Of a DNA stretch of 64,000 nt, positions 61,260-64,000 are shown piece by piece. The notes under the pieces were generated by a model, which saw only the letters and a list, made by a program, of their open reading frames with translations, had not been told where the DNA came from and searched no databases. Both the position numbers and the translations under genes were made by a program. Every line of letters begins with the position of its first letter. Position 1 is the first letter of the stretch. The stretch lies in NCBI RefSeq assembly GCF_004681185.1, contig NZ_SRIF01000004.1, positions 1 through 64,000 on the forward strand, in the 5' to 3' direction. The stretch comes from Haloarcula amylovorans (GTDB taxonomy: Archaea; Halobacteriota; Halobacteria; Halobacteriales; Haloarculaceae).

Positions 61260-61357
61260 CGAACCGCGAGACGACTCGCCGGTCTCGCCTGTCCGCTACC
61301 TCGCAGACGCTGACAGTCGACCGACGAGCAGTTACTACCCGGATCGGAGCACTATGA
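61256..61357 (+). CDS. 33-codon ORF bridging gvpG and the next gvp gene
   Basis: A short reading frame starting ATG at 61256 inside the gvpG stop (ATGA) and ending TGA at 61355-61357, which overlaps the ATG of the next gene (ATGA at 61354-61357). Both joins are the exact 4-nt overlaps used for translational coupling in this cluster. The predicted peptide begins MTNRETTRRSRLSATSQ and is basic, with seven Arg against two acids, unlike its neighbours. It could be a real micro-protein, a coupling leader or chance. No homologue is recognised. Confidence 0.4.
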   Translation: MTNRETTRRSRLSATSQTLTVDRRAVTTRIGAL

Positions 61358-62250
61358 CAGACTCAAACGAAACCGAACTGACCGTAGACGACCTCGTAGC
61401 GGCCATCGACGACCTCAGCGAGAAGGTCGACGACGCCGCCGAACACGAATCGGCCGAGGAGGCCGCGGCGTTGTTAGCGGACATCCACGACGTGGCCGAC
61501 AACGTCGAGGACATGCTCGGGACAGTCGACCTGACTGACCTCCTGAGCGAAATTGAATGGGAGAACCTCCCCGAGGCCATCGAACTGGAGAACGTTCCCG
61601 AGGCCATCGAGGACCGCAACCCCACCGCCGCCATCAAGTTGCGCAAACTCCTCTCGGTGACGGACATGTCCGAGGTCTGGGGCAACGTCAACGCCAGGGA
61701 GTTCTGGCGACAGTCCCGCGAACTGGACGACGCGGTCGACGACTTCTCGGACGAAGAGGACGACGAGGGGCTCCTTTCGGGCGACGAGGACGGCTCCGAC
61801 GAGGGGCTCCTCGACGACCCGTCGTTCGACAGCCCCTTTGGCGACGACGACCCCGAGGATGCCGGTGACGCAGCGGAAGCGTCACCCGAGACGGGTCTCG
61901 GCGGACTGGAAGGGCTCGGGACGGACGAGGAGGGACTGGACCAAGAGACGATGGAGAACGCGATTCAATCCCGTGTCAGCGACTCGGTCGGGGAGTTCAG
62001 ACAGAGCATCCTGGCCGCGCGAGCGCAGTTGAAACAGTTGCTCGCGGAGAACCGCGAACGCAGCGAGCGTCGCAACTCCACGTCCACGAACTCCCGGAAC
62101 CCGACCGCCGTCTCGACCATGCCGCCGGGGGGCAAGCAGCAGCGAACCGCCAAGTTCTCCACCGTGCCCGAGGAGACGCGCTACTCGACAGCACCGAACA
62201 GACGGCGTATCTACGGGTCCCGCTTCGAGGAGGCGGAAGACGATGCCTAG
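61354..62250 (+). CDS. Gas-vesicle cluster protein at the gvpH/gvpI position
   Basis: A 298-residue protein in the slot where gvpH and gvpI lie in model clusters (between gvpG and gvpJ). The N-terminal 130 residues are acidic and helical (VDDLVAAIDDLSEKVDDAAEHESAEEAAALLADIH), with a repeated NLPEAIELENVPEAIE. The middle is very rich in Asp, Glu and Gly. The last 80 residues turn basic (LLAENRERSERRNS; NRRRIYGSRFEE), as known for GvpI. It may be a GvpH-GvpI fusion-like protein or an unrelated replacement; I cannot see the Hsp20-like part reported for GvpH. It overlaps gvpJ by 8 nt. Confidence 0.65.
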   Translation: MTDSNETELTVDDLVAAIDDLSEKVDDAAEHESAEEAAALLADIHDVADNVEDMLGTVDLTDLLSEIEWENLPEAIELENVPEAIEDRNPTAAIKLRKLLSVTDMSEVWGNVNAREFWRQSRELDDAVDDFSDEEDDEGLLSGDEDGSDEGLLDDPSFDSPFGDDDPEDAGDAAEASPETGLGGLEGLGTDEEGLDQETMENAIQSRVSDSVGEFRQSILAARAQLKQLLAENRERSERRNSTSTNSRNPTAVSTMPPGGKQQRTAKFSTVPEETRYSTAPNRRRIYGSRFEEAEDDA

Positions 62251-62752
62251 TGCTGGACCGACGCGTTCGTCGGCCGACTTGGCCGACGTGGTCGAACTGC
62301 TACTCGATAAGGGATTGGTAATCAACGCCGACATCGCCGTCTCCGTGGGCGATACGGAACTGCTCGGCATCCAGATTCGGGCCGCAGTCGCCTCCTTCGA
62401 GACGGCCGCCCAGTACGGGCTTGAGTTCCCTGAGGGAACCGACCAGGAGCGTATCGAACAGGTGGCAAATCAAGGGCGATTGGGACCGCCGTCCGACACC
62501 AGCGACGACGACGCGCCCGAGCGGCCCAAGGTGTCCCCGGGAAGCCACCCGAAGAAGATTCAGGTCGCGCAGTCTGGTGGCGGTTCGCCCGGCGGACCCA
62601 GCGAGGAGTCAGACGACCAGAATACGACCGAAGACGCCGACGACTCGACGGACGAGAGCGAGGAATCGGCGGACACGGGAGACGAGCAGACCGACGACGC
62701 AAACGACGAAGCGGCGACAGCGGAGACGGAGGGCGAGAATGACGACGATTGA
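62243..62752 (+). CDS. gvpJ: Gas vesicle protein GvpJ
   Basis: A 169-residue GvpA-family minor protein. The first 80 residues match GvpJ (DLADVVELLLDKGLVINADIAVSVGDTELLGIQIRAAVASFETAAQYGLEFPEG). The rest is a disordered acidic tail rich in Ser, Asp and Glu, longer than the about 114 residues of model GvpJ. It should be a nucleation or tip component. It overlaps the upstream gene by 8 nt and gvpK by 14 nt. Confidence 0.9.
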   Translation: MPSAGPTRSSADLADVVELLLDKGLVINADIAVSVGDTELLGIQIRAAVASFETAAQYGLEFPEGTDQERIEQVANQGRLGPPSDTSDDDAPERPKVSPGSHPKKIQVAQSGGGSPGGPSEESDDQNTTEDADDSTDESEESADTGDEQTDDANDEAATAETEGENDDD

Positions 62753-63104
62753 TATCGACGGCGAGGACGCTAGCGATGGCCTGCTCTCGCTGGTGGTCGC
62801 CGTCGTCGAGTTGCTCGTCGAGGCGATGGAGCGGGAGGCGATTCGGCGGATGGAGTCCGGAAAGCTGAGCGACGAGCAGATAGAGCAACTCGGCCAGCAG
62901 CTCCAGGCCATCGAGGCCGAGATAGACGACATCAAGGAAACCTCGGACATCGAGAACGACGTCGACAACGTCCGGTCGGAACTAGACGGCATCGTGGACG
63001 ACGCGCTCCGGATGATAGACACCGAGGCGGCGACCGCTGGTACCGGCCGCGGTTCCGTCGCGGACACACCGACGGCCGCCAGTGATCGGGAGGGGACGCG
63101 ATGA
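62739..63104 (+). CDS. gvpK: Gas vesicle protein GvpK
   Basis: A 121-residue GvpK of the helical gvpK family, an essential assembly factor. The core is GLLSLVVAVVELLVEAMEREAIRRMESGKLSDEQIEQLGQQL followed by a coiled-coil part. The start ATG at 62739 lies inside the end of gvpJ. It ends with an ATGA overlap to gvpL. Confidence 0.92.
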   Translation: MTTIDIDGEDASDGLLSLVVAVVELLVEAMEREAIRRMESGKLSDEQIEQLGQQLQAIEAEIDDIKETSDIENDVDNVRSELDGIVDDALRMIDTEAATAGTGRGSVADTPTAASDREGTR

Positions 63105-63952
63105 CTGACGAGGCAACGACTGGCGACGGAGCGGCAGCGAGCGAGACGGCCGCCGACGAAGGGCGGTATCTCTACTGCGTGGTCGATGTCGCTGATGAGT
63201 CGGACGTCGGGACCGGGACGATGCTCGACGTCGAGGGCGTTGACGGCGAGGAACCGTATCTCGTCGTCGACGGCGAATTGGCGGCGCTCGTCCAGCGGCG
63301 CGCGACGCCGTACGACTCCGACGACGAGACGACAGTCAAGCGGTGGTTACTCGAACACCAGGGTGTCGTGGACGCGGCCCACGAGCGGTTCGGCACGCCG
63401 CTCCCGGTTCGGTTCGACACCATCTTGCAGGGGGACGACGCCGGTGTCGCTGCGTGGCTCGACCGCCAACACGAGGACCTGCGACCGGCGCTCGAACGCT
63501 TCGCGGACCGAAGTGAGTACCGCATCGAACTGACCTGTGACGCCGACGCGTTCGGCGCTGGCGTCACCGAGGACGACGACCGTCTCGACGAGCTACAGGA
63601 CGAGTCGGACGAGGCAGACTCGGGAACGGCGTTCCTGAAGTCGAAACAGGTCGACCAGCGCGAACGCTCGCTCGTCGCCGAGGAGTGGCACGAGACCACG
63701 GCCTCGCTCCGGGAGTCGCTCGACGACCACGCGGCTGAGACCCAAAGCATCGACCGAAACGTGACGTCGCTCGACGAGGACGACCGGGACGACGCGGACT
63801 TCGAGACGACGTTTTCGGTCCTCGCAGACGAGGCGGCCGCTGGCGCTATCGGGGAGCGACTCGACGAGATTGCGGCAAAGCCCGGCGTCGAAGTGCGCTA
63901 CACCGGGCCGTGGCCGCCGTATACGTTCGCACCGACGCTCGGGGACGAATGA
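63101..63952 (+). CDS. gvpL: Gas vesicle protein GvpL
   Basis: A 283-residue GvpF/L-family protein. GRYLYCVVDVADES starts the conserved domain after a polar 25-residue tail, and PLPVRFDTILQGDDAGV, EYRIELTCDADAFG and GPWPPYTFAP follow. GvpL interacts with most other small Gvp proteins and is needed for assembly. The start overlaps the gvpK stop as ATGA. Confidence 0.93.
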   Translation: MTDEATTGDGAAASETAADEGRYLYCVVDVADESDVGTGTMLDVEGVDGEEPYLVVDGELAALVQRRATPYDSDDETTVKRWLLEHQGVVDAAHERFGTPLPVRFDTILQGDDAGVAAWLDRQHEDLRPALERFADRSEYRIELTCDADAFGAGVTEDDDRLDELQDESDEADSGTAFLKSKQVDQRERSLVAEEWHETTASLRESLDDHAAETQSIDRNVTSLDEDDRDDADFETTFSVLADEAAAGAIGERLDEIAAKPGVEVRYTGPWPPYTFAPTLGDE

Positions 63953-63982
63953 CTCGACAGTCGATAGCCTACGGAGTGACCT

Positions 63983-64000
63983 ATGGAACCGACACGTGAC
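63983..64000 (+). CDS. gvpM: Gas vesicle protein GvpM (first codons only)
   Basis: The frame ATG GAA CCG ACA CGT GAC gives MEPTRD before the window ends. Halobacterial GvpM begins MEPTKD, so this is very probably its start, 30 nt after the gvpL stop and in the expected order. Only six residues are visible. Confidence 0.75.

Noticed and set aside
63949..63999. 16-codon ORF starting at the gvpL stop (ATGA)
   Set aside because: It ends inside the start of gvpM in another frame and is very short; MEPTRD at 63983 is the better gene start. It may act only in re-initiation.
1..64000. CRISPR arrays, tRNA and rRNA genes, complete insertion sequences
   Set aside because: No regularly spaced repeats, no cloverleaf or rRNA-like sequence and no transposase motif were recognised on either strand.

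Overview
The window is from a haloarchaeon (class Halobacteria). The DNA is GC-rich and the proteins are strongly acidic (Asp/Glu-rich). The transporter lipoproteins carry twin-arginine signals followed by LAGC lipoboxes and glycine-rich linkers. Start codons often lie 20-30 nt downstream of an archaeal TATA box with no leader, and the right end holds a halophilic gas-vesicle (gvp) cluster. The genus cannot be named from the sequence alone. No rRNA, tRNA, CRISPR array or intact insertion sequence was recognised.

Layout. (A) 1-4361, minus strand: the tail of a sugar uptake and catabolism operon (MalF-like permease, binding lipoprotein, DeoR/GlpR regulator, DhnA-type class I aldolase, SDR). (B) 4362-8591: an AT-rich gap, a DNA2/NAM7-type helicase and a lipoprotein. 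(C) 8612-21808: a catabolic island with acyl-CoA ligase, GH88 unsaturated-uronide hydrolase, CaiB-type CoA-transferase, a binding protein without export signal, two UxuA-type mannonate dehydratases, SDR, RraA-like protein, LLM oxidoreductase, mutarotase-like protein, MaoC hydratase, RhaM mutarotase and SMP-30 lactonase. (D) 21873-33681: two ribose-type ABC importers around a transaldolase-like aldolase, PfkB kinase, IclR regulator, HpcH/HpaI aldolase and a Gfo6-type xylose dehydrogenase, followed by a UspA protein. (E) 33731-40856: amidohydrolase-type lactonase, SDR, enolase-superfamily sugar-acid dehydratase, Gfo/Idh/MocA dehydrogenase, FAH-family enzyme and aldehyde dehydrogenase. (F) 41221-50299: TetR-MATE efflux pair, secreted subtilase, ring-cleaving VOC dioxygenase and a Zn/Cd-type P-type ATPase. 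(G) 50554-57170: mostly uncharacterised membrane and small proteins, including two paralogous membrane proteins and a beta-propeller-like protein. (H) 57180-64000: two paralogous HTH_10 regulators, then gvpO and gvpA on the minus strand and gvpF, gvpG, a micro-ORF, a long gvpH/I-position gene, gvpJ, gvpK, gvpL and the start of gvpM on the plus strand.

How the genes fit together. Regions A, C, D and E look like one carbohydrate-specialist block. Uptake systems feed an oxidative route (dehydrogenase, lactonase, sugar-acid dehydratase, FAH-type enzyme, 2-oxoglutarate semialdehyde dehydrogenase) resembling the haloarchaeal xac pathway for pentoses and the diketo-hydrolase route for deoxyhexoses. 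GH88, the UxuA-type enzymes and the SMP-30 protein suggest use of uronate-containing polysaccharide fragments. Many catabolic genes have their own TATA box, so they form a regulon-like set of short transcripts rather than one operon.

The least explained material is in the gas-vesicle cluster (a zinc-finger-like extension on GvpO, no gvpN or gvpC between gvpA and gvpO, a 33-codon basic ORF joined to both neighbours by ATGA overlaps, and a 298-residue protein at the gvpH/I position) and in the export-signal-less binding protein of region C.
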